64,000 bases of DNA, taken from assembly GCF_016775475.1 (NCBI RefSeq), contig NZ_JAEUXJ010000014.1, forward strand, positions 1-64,000, given 5' to 3'. Within the stretch, counting starts at the first letter, position 1; the number at the start of each line of letters is the position of its first letter. A program made the position numbers and the translations under genes. Under the pieces are notes generated by a model. It did not search any database. It was given only the letters and a program-made list of their open reading frames with translations, and had not been told where the DNA came from. This document shows, in pieces, positions 24,920 to 33,086 of the stretch. The stretch comes from Belnapia mucosa. Its GTDB lineage: Bacteria; Pseudomonadota; Alphaproteobacteria; Acetobacterales; Acetobacteraceae.

Positions 24920-26503
24920 TCAGCGCTTCTCGATATTCCAATAGGCGATGAAGGGCGCATCGAGCATGCCCTGGACATTGCGGCGGAATGCGCTGGTCAC
25001 GTCGAACTGCCCGGTCGGGATATAGGGCAGGAACTCCCACATCCGCCGATGGAAGGCCGTATAGGCGCTGCTGCGCGCGGCATCGTCGGGGGCGGCGAAG
25101 AAGGCCTGCCGCAGCCTCTCGCCCTCCGGGTCGCACGGGAAGCCGGCCCAGGGCGCGGCCGGGCAGGAGACATCGACCGAGAGGTTGGTCAGCGGGTGAA
25201 ACCAGTAGGCTCCGGCGCCATAATAGGTGAAGAGGTGATAGCCGCCCTGGCCGATCGGCTTGTTCTGCACCTGGATGCGCGGGAACATCGCCGCGAAATC
25301 CATCATCTCCACATCGACATCGACACCGATCTGCCGCAGCCGCTGCTCGACGACCTGGGCCATCTGACCGATGACCGGCAGCTGCGGCGTCGCCACGAGG
25401 ACCAGCTTCTCGCCGCGGTATCCGGCCTCCCGCATCAGGGCGCGCGCACGGGCCAGGTCGGGCTGGCGATAGGGCTCCGACCCCACTTCGGTCGAGAACG
25501 GGCCGCCGCAGACGGTGAAGGACCAGCAGGGCTGCGACGGCACCTTGTCGCCCGCCACCGCGTCGAGCATCTCGCGCTGGTCGAAGAGCAGGGCCAGCGC
25601 CTGGCGGGCCCGGATGTCGTTGAAGGGCGGCAGCTGGAAATTCGGCCGCACGAAGGTGACTGAAGGCAGGGAGGAGAGGCGTCGGACGGCGATGCGGCGC
25701 TGCGCGAGGAAGGGAGCGAGGTCGGGCGTCACCTGTTCCCAGATATCGGCTTCCCCCGTCACCAGCGCATTGGCGGCGGTCACCGCATCCGGCATCACGA
25801 TCCACTCGACCCGATCCACCTTGACGATGCGCGCGCCGGCGAGGCCATCCGGGGGCTCGGCGCGCGGCTGGTAGTCGGGGTTGCGCTCGAAGACGGCGCG
25901 GTGGCCGATGACCCGCTCCTGCGGCAGGTAGCGGAAGGGGCCGGAGCCGATGGGATTGGGCAGCGGGCTGCCGATCGGCCGCGTGGCATCGGCTTCCGGC
26001 ATGATGGCGGCGATCGGCGCGCCGGGTCCGGCGAGGATGTATTCGACAAGGCCGAAGGGCTCCTTCAGCCGGAGCACCATCTGCCGGCCATCGGCCGCTT
26101 CGAGCGAGGCCAGCCGGGCCTTGAGCTGGCCACCGATGGATGTGCTGCCCATCCAGCGCTGCAGCGAGGCGACGACATCCCGGGAGGTCACCGGCTGGCC
26201 ATTGTGGAAGCGCAGCCCCGGGCGGAGGGTCAGCGTCCATTGCAACCCGTCCGCGCTGGCCTGGCTGCTCTCCAGCATCAGCGGCCTGGGGCGCAGCTGG
26301 CTGTCGAGCGCGAAGAGCGTGTCGAACACCATCTGCGAGTAGAGGCGCGAGACCAGGTTGGCGCCCCGGGTCGGATCGAGCTCCGTGAGGTCGGCGCTCG
26401 GAACCACCCGGAGGACCGAACCTTGGGTCTGGGCGAGGGCGACGCCTTGGAGGGATCCGCTCAGGGCGATGGCAGCCAGGCCTGCCAGCAACCAACGTCG
26501 CAT
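24920..26503 (-). CDS. ABC transporter substrate-binding protein, family 5 (peptide/nickel type)
   Basis: A 527-residue periplasmic binding protein with a signal peptide (MRRWLLAGLAAIALSG ... ALAQ). SBP_bac_5 features follow: LTELDPTRGANLVSRLYSQM, the WTLTLRPGLRFHNGQPVT entry, IGSGPFRY, RQALALLFDQREML, and the typical C-terminus FRRNVQGMLDAPFIAYWNIE. The start at ATG 26503 begins exactly at the signal peptide; an ATG 12 bases upstream is possible. No permease or ATPase genes accompany it. It lies 52 bases after a molybdenum hydroxylase subunit on the same strand, probably one operon, so its ligand may be that enzyme's substrate or product. Confidence 0.9.
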   Translation of the reverse strand: MRRWLLAGLAAIALSGSLQGVALAQTQGSVLRVVPSADLTELDPTRGANLVSRLYSQMVFDTLFALDSQLRPRPLMLESSQASADGLQWTLTLRPGLRFHNGQPVTSRDVVASLQRWMGSTSIGGQLKARLASLEAADGRQMVLRLKEPFGLVEYILAGPGAPIAAIMPEADATRPIGSPLPNPIGSGPFRYLPQERVIGHRAVFERNPDYQPRAEPPDGLAGARIVKVDRVEWIVMPDAVTAANALVTGEADIWEQVTPDLAPFLAQRRIAVRRLSSLPSVTFVRPNFQLPPFNDIRARQALALLFDQREMLDAVAGDKVPSQPCWSFTVCGGPFSTEVGSEPYRQPDLARARALMREAGYRGEKLVLVATPQLPVIGQMAQVVEQRLRQIGVDVDVEMMDFAAMFPRIQVQNKPIGQGGYHLFTYYGAGAYWFHPLTNLSVDVSCPAAPWAGFPCDPEGERLRQAFFAAPDDAARSSAYTAFHRRMWEFLPYIPTGQFDVTSAFRRNVQGMLDAPFIAYWNIEKR

Positions 26504-26555
26504 CACCGCCCCCATTCCCTGCCGATGCGAAGGGTATCAGCCGGTTCTCCCCGCC

Positions 26556-28961
26556 TCAATGCCGGCCGCCCTCCGCAGGTTTCGCCTGCTGCAAGGCGGT
26601 CCAGATGCGGGCTGGCGTGGCGGGTTGGGCATCGAGCCGCGCGCCGACCTGCGCCAGCGCGTCGTTCACCGCATTCATCAGCGCGCCGATGCCCCCCATG
26701 GTGCCGCCCTCGGACATGCCCTTGATGCCGGCCGGATTGCTCGGGCTCGGCATGTCGTGGTGCAGCAGCTCGAAGGCGGGCAGGTCGTCGGCGCGGGCGA
26801 TGGCGTAGTCCATGAAGCTGCCCGCCAGCGCCTGACCGTCGGCGCCATAGGCCGCATGCTCCAGCATGGCGCCCGAGAGGCCCATGGCGGTCGCGCCATG
26901 CGTCTGCCCCTCGACGATCATGGGGTTGATGCGGGTGCCGCAATCCTCGGCGGCGACGTAGCGGAGGATGCGGATGGCGCCGGTCGCCCGCTCGATCTCG
27001 ACGGCACAGGCATGGGTGCTGTTGGTATAGGTGGTCGCCGCCGGATCATAGGCGAGGATCTGGTGCAATCCGGGCTCCATGCCGGGCGGCAGCCGCAGCG
27101 GGTCGAGATGGGCGGTCCGGGCGATCTGCGGCAGCGTCAGCCCGCTCTCCTGCCAGGCCCCGGCGACCTGGCGCAGGACCATGCCATCCCGCAGCTCAAG
27201 CGCGTCCGGGCTGTTCAGGTCGAGCATGGCGGCCGCGATGGCCAGCAGCTTCGCCTTGAGCTTCAGCCCGGCCATGTAGAGTGCACCACCGCCGGCGCTG
27301 GCCCCGCGCGCGCCGCGGCTGCCCATGCCGTAGGGCGCGGTGTCGCTATTGCCGATCTGGACCTGGATATCCTCGACGGCGCCGCCGAGGCCAGCGGCCG
27401 CCGCCTGCGCCAGGGTGGTCTGGTAGCCCTGGCCGGAACCCATCAGGCCGCAGGAGGCGATGATGGCGCCGGACGGTTCGATGCGGATGCTGGCCATCTC
27501 GTGGCCCGATCCGGGGATCCCGGCATCCCGGTAGAAGGCCGAGCTGTAGGTGTTGCTCTCGACCACCGTGCAGAGGCCGATGCCGAGCAGGGTCGCGGAG
27601 GATTCCCGGCCCGCCTGCTCCGACCGCAGCGCGGCATAGCCGAGATGCCCCGCAGCGGCCTCCAGCGTCGCCAGCGGCGTCAGGCTGTCATAGCGCTCGC
27701 CGGTGGCGGTGACCCAGGGGAGGTCGTCAGGCATGAGGGAGTTGCGCCGCCGCACCTCCAGCGCATCGAGGCCGAGAGCCTGGGCGATGGCGTCCATCGT
27801 GCCCTCCATGACCCAGGAGGTGATGGCCATCGGCGCCCGCATCGGGCCCGAGGGGCATTTGTTGGTCAGCCAGACCGCGACGTCGTAGCCGTATTCGCGG
27901 ATGCGGTAGGGGCCGGGCAGGATCATGGCGATGACCCGCGCCATGTAGTTGGCCGGAAAGAAGGACCAGGCACCGAAATCGGCATCGATGGCGCAGGTGA
28001 GGCCGAGGATGCGGCCGTCGGCGGCGACCGCGGCGCGCGTGGTCACGACCTCCTCCCGCGCCTGCAGCCCGGCGGTCAGGTTCTCCCCGCGGGTCTCGCG
28101 CCAGCGCACCGGGCGGCGCAGCAGCCGGGCGGCGGCGGCCAGGCAGAGATCCTCGCGAAGGGGGATGATCTTCTGCCCGAAGCCGCCGCCCATCTCGGGG
28201 CTGTCCACGGTGACCTGCCATTCCTTCAGGCCGAGCCGGGCCGCGATGGCAGTGCGATAGGGGTGCGGCGCCTGGGTGCCGAACCGCATAGTCAGGTGCT
28301 GGCGGCCATTGTCCCAGATGGCTAGGCCGGAGCGCGGCTCGATCGGCACATGGGTCTGCCGCTGCTGGCCGAAGCGAGCCTCGACGACCCGTTCGGCCCG
28401 GGCGAAGGCGGCCTCGAGCCCCGGGGTGGCGAAGGACTGGAAGGATACCCGGTTGCCGGGGACGGCCGGGTCCACCAGGACCGCCTGCGGCGCCGCGGCG
28501 TCGGCGACCGAGCTGATGGCGGGCAAGGCCTCCCAGGTCACCTCCACCAGCTCCGCCGCATCCGTCGCCGCCGTCACTGTCTCGGCCAGGACGACGGCGA
28601 CCGGGTCGCCCACGAAGCGGGCTGCGTCCAGCGGCAGGACGGGCATCTCCATCGGCTGCAAGCCGTCGATGGGGGGCGCCATGCGCTGGGTGGAGACATG
28701 GGCGGCCAGATCGCGCCCGGTCAGCACGGCGGCCACGCCCGGCAGGGCCAGGGCGGCGGTCGGGTCGATCGCCCGGATCCGGGCATGGGCATGGGGGCTG
28801 CGGAGGAAGACGGCATGCAGGCAGCCGGGCGGGGATGGGATGTCGTCCGCGAACAAGCCCTCTCCCGTGACCAGGCGCCCATCCTCGCGGCGCCGCAGCT
28901 TCTGGCCGATGGGGCCGCCAGCGGGTGGCGGCGGCGGAATGGGCAAGGAGCTGTTGGTCAC
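26556..28961 (-). CDS. Xanthine dehydrogenase/CoxL-family molybdopterin-binding subunit
   Basis: About 801 residues of the large subunit of a molybdenum hydroxylase. The fused small domain is near LVTGEGLFADDIPSPPG. Cofactor-binding stretches are MGGGFGQKIIPLRED, CPSGPMRAPMAITSWVMEG and YGMGSRGARGASAGGGAL; the catalytic Glu is in GIKGMSEGGTMGG. The start is put at GTG 28961, which follows GGAGG; an upstream in-frame ATG at 28973 lacks one. These enzymes oxidise C-H bonds of purines, heterocycles or aldehydes and normally need a 2Fe-2S and an FAD subunit, neither of which is adjacent. It is followed by a family 5 binding protein and is divergent from the unknown gene at 29184. Confidence 0.85.
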   Translation of the reverse strand: MTNSSLPIPPPPPAGGPIGQKLRRREDGRLVTGEGLFADDIPSPPGCLHAVFLRSPHAHARIRAIDPTAALALPGVAAVLTGRDLAAHVSTQRMAPPIDGLQPMEMPVLPLDAARFVGDPVAVVLAETVTAATDAAELVEVTWEALPAISSVADAAAPQAVLVDPAVPGNRVSFQSFATPGLEAAFARAERVVEARFGQQRQTHVPIEPRSGLAIWDNGRQHLTMRFGTQAPHPYRTAIAARLGLKEWQVTVDSPEMGGGFGQKIIPLREDLCLAAAARLLRRPVRWRETRGENLTAGLQAREEVVTTRAAVAADGRILGLTCAIDADFGAWSFFPANYMARVIAMILPGPYRIREYGYDVAVWLTNKCPSGPMRAPMAITSWVMEGTMDAIAQALGLDALEVRRRNSLMPDDLPWVTATGERYDSLTPLATLEAAAGHLGYAALRSEQAGRESSATLLGIGLCTVVESNTYSSAFYRDAGIPGSGHEMASIRIEPSGAIIASCGLMGSGQGYQTTLAQAAAAGLGGAVEDIQVQIGNSDTAPYGMGSRGARGASAGGGALYMAGLKLKAKLLAIAAAMLDLNSPDALELRDGMVLRQVAGAWQESGLTLPQIARTAHLDPLRLPPGMEPGLHQILAYDPAATTYTNSTHACAVEIERATGAIRILRYVAAEDCGTRINPMIVEGQTHGATAMGLSGAMLEHAAYGADGQALAGSFMDYAIARADDLPAFELLHHDMPSPSNPAGIKGMSEGGTMGGIGALMNAVNDALAQVGARLDAQPATPARIWTALQQAKPAEGGRH

Positions 28962-29183
28962 GCCCGCCTCCATGCTGCGCCATCCGGATGCGGTGGCGCC
29001 TGAGGGTCGGGGCAAATCCTCCGCGCGGCAAGCGTCGGGGGCCACCCGGCCGCCTCATGTCACAGGCGGCACGGCGTTGCAGGAACCCCACGCTCCACGC
29101 GGCTATGTGACCGCCGGCGAAGTTTGCCCTGGCCAAGTTCCCCGATACCCCCTGTGTTCCGCGGAGACTTGGGGGCGGTTGGA

Positions 29184-30299
29184 ATGGAGACTGAGGCAGT
29201 CCGACGGGAGGCAGAACCCGGCAGGCCAGGGAATGGCACGGAGGGAAGCGCTCCCGAGCGCCTCCCGGAAGGATGGCTCTGCGCCCGGGACTGCGAGATC
29301 GGCGGCCCATCGGGCCGGCCGGTCCGCGTCGGCCTGGTGCTGATGCATCCAGAGCTCGGCCTGGCGCTCATCGACACCGAGGACCGGACCGAGCTGCCCG
29401 AGGACAGGGTAGCCGTCTTGCAGGAGAGGCTCGAGCAGGCCCGGTTCGGCACGATCTTCGGCGGCCACCTGCCCATCCTGCAGATGGGCGTCGCGCCGGA
29501 GGATCTCCCCTCCCTGCCGGGCATTCTCGCCAAGGCATTCGGGGAGTTGCCGCCGCTGACCGTGGGCGGAGGGACAGGGTGGGTCAAGACCATGGCCCGC
29601 CTCGTGGTGCCGGCCGACCGTCTCTGGACCGACAACCTCGGTGGCGCCCCGCCCAGCCTCAAGGAGGACGAGGACAAGGAAGGCAGCGGGCTGCTGCGGC
29701 GGCCCGCCGCGCTGGTGCCGATGCGGAGGACCAACCCGGCGGAGGACAGGAGGGCCGAGTTCGAACGGTGGTCGCGCCCCGAGACCCACCCCAGCTCCGT
29801 CCGCGGCCTGGCCTTGGGCGGGGCAGCCTTCGGTCTCGTCGCCCTGGCCGGCGCCCTGGCCTGGTTCGCCATGCTGCCGGCCAGCCGCGGGACTCCGGCC
29901 ACTGTCACCCCCCCGCCGGCCTCCAGGGCCGCCCCCGATCCCGGCAGCGTCGCGACGCCGCCGGCCCCGCCCGCGGCCAGGCCCGCCGCGGTGATGCAGC
30001 CTCCCGCCCCACCCGCGGCCAGTCCGGCCCCGGTTCCGGCGATGGCCGTACCGGTGGCCCTGCCGCCCGCGCGGGACACCCCGCCCCTGGCGGAGAGCCT
30101 GCCCCTCCCGCCGCCGGTTCCGCCGCTGCCTGCTGCGCAGGTGGCACCGGCCCCCCAGCGGCCGAGGCCAGACGGGACAACGCCCGCCGGGCGGAGCGCG
30201 ACGCCGGGCAGGACCGAGGCCCGGTCGGTCGCGCCCCCGACCCGCCCCCGCCCGGGTTCGGCATCGCCCCAGAGGGCGGAGCCCAGGCGGGGCGGATAA
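29184..30299 (+). CDS. Unknown membrane protein with cytoplasmic domain and Pro/Ala-rich tail
   Basis: A 371-residue protein that I do not recognise. Residues ~35-140 form a compact soluble domain with alternating hydrophobic stretches (VGLVLMHPELGLALIDTED, FGTIFGGHLPILQMGV, GWVKTMARLVVP), loosely reminiscent of nuclease-related (NERD-like) folds, but no catalytic set can be fixed. A charged linker follows, then one membrane helix at about 205-228 (LALGGAAFGLVALAGALAWF). The remaining ~140 residues are Pro/Ala-rich and end Arg-rich, as in envelope-spanning proteins. It starts with weak ribosome binding at ATG 29184 and lies 35 bases before the next unknown gene on the same strand; the two probably work together. 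Confidence 0.6.
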   Translation: METEAVRREAEPGRPGNGTEGSAPERLPEGWLCARDCEIGGPSGRPVRVGLVLMHPELGLALIDTEDRTELPEDRVAVLQERLEQARFGTIFGGHLPILQMGVAPEDLPSLPGILAKAFGELPPLTVGGGTGWVKTMARLVVPADRLWTDNLGGAPPSLKEDEDKEGSGLLRRPAALVPMRRTNPAEDRRAEFERWSRPETHPSSVRGLALGGAAFGLVALAGALAWFAMLPASRGTPATVTPPPASRAAPDPGSVATPPAPPAARPAAVMQPPAPPAASPAPVPAMAVPVALPPARDTPPLAESLPLPPPVPPLPAAQVAPAPQRPRPDGTTPAGRSATPGRTEARSVAPPTRPRPGSASPQRAEPRRGG

Positions 30300-30334
30300 G
30301 CCCTTCCGTCGGCGACCAGACCGTTGAGGCGGGC

Positions 30335-31726
30335 ATGAACCGGGCCCATAAGCGGCGCCGCAAGACAGGGAGCGGGCGGGCCATGGGGGATGTGGAGGAC
30401 GACCGGGTCGATGCAGCCGCGGAACTCGCCCGCGAGGTCGCGCCCGACCTCGACGGCATCCTCGTCACGCTCTACCCCGATGCCGATACCCTGGACACGA
30501 TCCGCCCCGGCGACGCCGATCTGTCGACCGCCAACGCCATCGCCAGGGTGGTCGCCGAGGTGATGGCCGAAGAAGGCGTCGAGATCTTCGTCCAGCGCGC
30601 CGACCGCGGCGCCTTCCGGCGCTGGCTTGCCGAGCGCGAGGATACGCTGGTGGCTCGCCGGAGCTGGGTCGATCGCGGCCGCCTCCTGCGCGGGGCCGAC
30701 GCGTTCCGCGCGCTGGGCCTGACGGCTCCGCCGGCCGAACCGCCGCCCCGCTTCCCCTCCGCGCCTGGCGCGACCGCGGACCGGTTGCTCGCGGCCTATG
30801 AGGACCGCGACAGCGGCGATTTCGATGCCCTTCTCGGCGAACTGATCGAAGCGGGCCGGGGCGATGTCCTCGACCTCGCCGTCCGGAAGGTCCGCGAGGC
30901 GCAGAGCGACGAGAACGCCGCCGAATTGCGCGCCGAGATGCAGGCCATCGCCGGGGGCGCCGCCGTCGGACCCTCGGGCTGGGCCGAACTGGTCGCGCTG
31001 CCGGTCGCCCTGCTGCCCGGTGCGGTTCCGGACGCCGTCGCCCTGGCGGATGGCCTGATCGGTTCCGGCGGCCTTGGGCCGGAGGAGGAGTTGCGGTTCC
31101 TGCCGGGCTGGCGATCACCGGGCGCGATCGAGGAACTGTCGCCCCTGGCCATGCGCCGCGTCCTGCTCGACCTCGTGGCCGACCGCGAGCCAGCCGATCT
31201 GCTGCCGGGCGATACCGACGACCTGGCGCGGCATGGGTTTGGGGTGCTGGTCGGCCTCCGGGTCGATTGGAGCATTCCGACCTGGGACACCATCGAGGCG
31301 GAAGGCGGGCTCCCCGAGGAGCCGCCCGAGGAAGAGACCCCGGAGGAGCTTAGCCGGGCCAGGGCCCTCGATGCCTGGCGCGGCCGGGTCGCCACGGAAA
31401 CCGAGGGCTGCGTGCCGCTCGACCTGGTCCCGCTCTCCGAGGTCAGCCTGGCGATCGCCGGGTTCCTGGACGAGGCGGGCCTTCACCTCGGCGGCCTCGA
31501 CGAGATCCGGGAGTTCATCGAGGTCGCCCGCCAAGAGGCGGGCGGCGAGGAGATCGTCTGTCGCCCCAGGAGCATCGACGAAGCCCTGGAGCTGACGCTG
31601 TACACGGCCAGGGGGCGCTTCCTGGACCGCCTGACCCTGCCGCCCGAGCGGTTGCCCGCGAGCGCGGAGGGGATGCTGGGCCTCCTCGGCGCCTTCGTCC
31701 GCCTCGTGCGGGATCCGCCGCATTGA
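30335..31726 (+). CDS. Unknown soluble protein paired with the upstream membrane protein
   Basis: A 463-residue acidic, helix-rich protein without signal peptide or membrane helices. A basic N-terminus (MNRAHKRRRK) precedes an acidic body. Features are an N-terminal domain with LVTLYPDADTLDTIRP and VEIFVQRADRGAFRRWLAER, a central helical repeat-like region (AYEDRDSGDFDALLGELIEA ... VLDLAVRKVREAQ), a Glu/Pro-rich spacer near residue 330 (LPEEPPEEETPEE) and a helical C-terminus. The ATG at 30335 follows GAGGCGG; an internal ATG at 30383 is the alternative. I know no family for it. Codon bias matches the window, so it is likely a real gene. Confidence 0.6.
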   Translation: MNRAHKRRRKTGSGRAMGDVEDDRVDAAAELAREVAPDLDGILVTLYPDADTLDTIRPGDADLSTANAIARVVAEVMAEEGVEIFVQRADRGAFRRWLAEREDTLVARRSWVDRGRLLRGADAFRALGLTAPPAEPPPRFPSAPGATADRLLAAYEDRDSGDFDALLGELIEAGRGDVLDLAVRKVREAQSDENAAELRAEMQAIAGGAAVGPSGWAELVALPVALLPGAVPDAVALADGLIGSGGLGPEEELRFLPGWRSPGAIEELSPLAMRRVLLDLVADREPADLLPGDTDDLARHGFGVLVGLRVDWSIPTWDTIEAEGGLPEEPPEEETPEELSRARALDAWRGRVATETEGCVPLDLVPLSEVSLAIAGFLDEAGLHLGGLDEIREFIEVARQEAGGEEIVCRPRSIDEALELTLYTARGRFLDRLTLPPERLPASAEGMLGLLGAFVRLVRDPPH

Positions 31727-31753
31727 GCGATGCCGATCCCGCGCGAGCCGAAG

Positions 31754-33031
31754 CTATGACGCCTGCAACACGCGTCCCCGGGTTTCGGGCAGGACGCAGA
31801 TGCTGATGAAGACCAGCGCATAGGCCGAGGCGGTGAACAGGCCGATCGCCGTGGCGAGCGACATGTCCGCGCTGAGCACACCCACCAGGGTCGGGAAGGT
31901 GGCACCGACCGCCCGGCCGAAATTATAGGCGAAGCCCATGCCGGAGCCGCGAACCCGTGTCGGGAAGAGCTCGGTGAAATAGGCGCCGAGGCCGCTATAG
32001 GTGCCCGAGGCGAAGAAGCCGAGCGGGAAGCCGAGCACCAGCATCATGCCGTTGCTGACCGGGATCATCGTGTAGATCAGCACGGTGATGATCGAGCAGA
32101 TGGAGAAGAGCGCGAAGCAGCGCCGCCGCCCGATGGCATCGGTCAGATAGGCGCCCGCCACATAGCCGAACCAGGCGGCCACGATCACCACCGCCAGGTA
32201 GCCGCCCGAATTCAGCACCGTCAGGCCCCGGACCGTGCGGAGGAAGGTCGGCAGCCAGGTCATCACCGCGTAGTAGCCGCCCTGGACGCCGATCGCGAGA
32301 AGCGCGGCAAACAGCGTCGTGCGCAGCAGGGCCGGCGAGAAGATCTCGACGAAGCGCCCGGTATCGCCGGTCTTCTGCTGGGCCTCGAGCAGGCTGCTCT
32401 CCGGCACGTAGCGGCGCAGGTAGAAGACGAAGAGCGCCGGCAGGAGACCAATGAAGAACAGGATGCGCCAGGCGATGCTCTCGGGCAGCAGGGCATAAGT
32501 GGCGGTGTAGATCAGCGCAGCAGCCCCCCAGCCGATCGCCCAGGCGCTCTGGACGAAGCCCAGCGCCTTGCCGCGGTGCTGCGGCTGGACCATCTCGCCG
32601 AGCAACGCCGCACCCACCGCCCATTCGGCGCCGAAGCCGAGGCCCTGCAGGCCGCGCACCACCAGCAACTGCTCGAAGGAGTTGGTCAGCCCGCTCAGGC
32701 CGGTGAAGAAGGAGAACCAGAGGATGGTGATCTGCAGCGTCCGCACCCGGCCGAAGCGGTCAGACAGGATGCCGCCGAGCCAGCCGCCGGCCGCCGAGAC
32801 GAGGAGGGCGGTGGTGGCGATGATGCCGGCATCGGCCCGCGTCATCGACCAGGCCACGATCAGGGTCGGGATGACGAAGCTGTAGAGCAGGATGTCCATG
32901 CCATCCAGGGCGAAGCCGCCGAAGGAGGCCCAGAAGGTCCGCCGCTCCGGGACGCTCAGCTGGCCATACCAGTTGAGACTCTTGTCACCCGCCCCGGATG
33001 CGGTGCCGCTGCCTCTGCCGATCTCTGACAT
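31754..33031 (-). CDS. MFS transporter (sugar/aromatic-acid:H+ symporter-like)
   Basis: A 425-residue transporter with twelve predicted membrane helices. The loop 2-3 motif GGILSDRFGRVRTLQ is the MFS signature, and FDGMDILLY-type sequence at helix 1 (FALDGMDILLYSFVIP) plus RGLQGLGFGAEWAVGAALL in helix 4 are typical of the metabolite:H+ symporter (SHS/NanT, aromatic acid) groups. The start at ATG 33031 has GGGGAGAG ahead. It is the last gene of the GntR-linked operon and probably imports the compound degraded by the upstream enzymes; the substrate cannot be read. Confidence 0.85.
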   Translation of the reverse strand: MSEIGRGSGTASGAGDKSLNWYGQLSVPERRTFWASFGGFALDGMDILLYSFVIPTLIVAWSMTRADAGIIATTALLVSAAGGWLGGILSDRFGRVRTLQITILWFSFFTGLSGLTNSFEQLLVVRGLQGLGFGAEWAVGAALLGEMVQPQHRGKALGFVQSAWAIGWGAAALIYTATYALLPESIAWRILFFIGLLPALFVFYLRRYVPESSLLEAQQKTGDTGRFVEIFSPALLRTTLFAALLAIGVQGGYYAVMTWLPTFLRTVRGLTVLNSGGYLAVVIVAAWFGYVAGAYLTDAIGRRRCFALFSICSIITVLIYTMIPVSNGMMLVLGFPLGFFASGTYSGLGAYFTELFPTRVRGSGMGFAYNFGRAVGATFPTLVGVLSADMSLATAIGLFTASAYALVFISICVLPETRGRVLQAS

Positions 33032-33086
33032 CTTGGTTTCTCTCCCCTTCCGCTCCGGCGGCGCCGGATGGACGTCCTGTTGCGCC

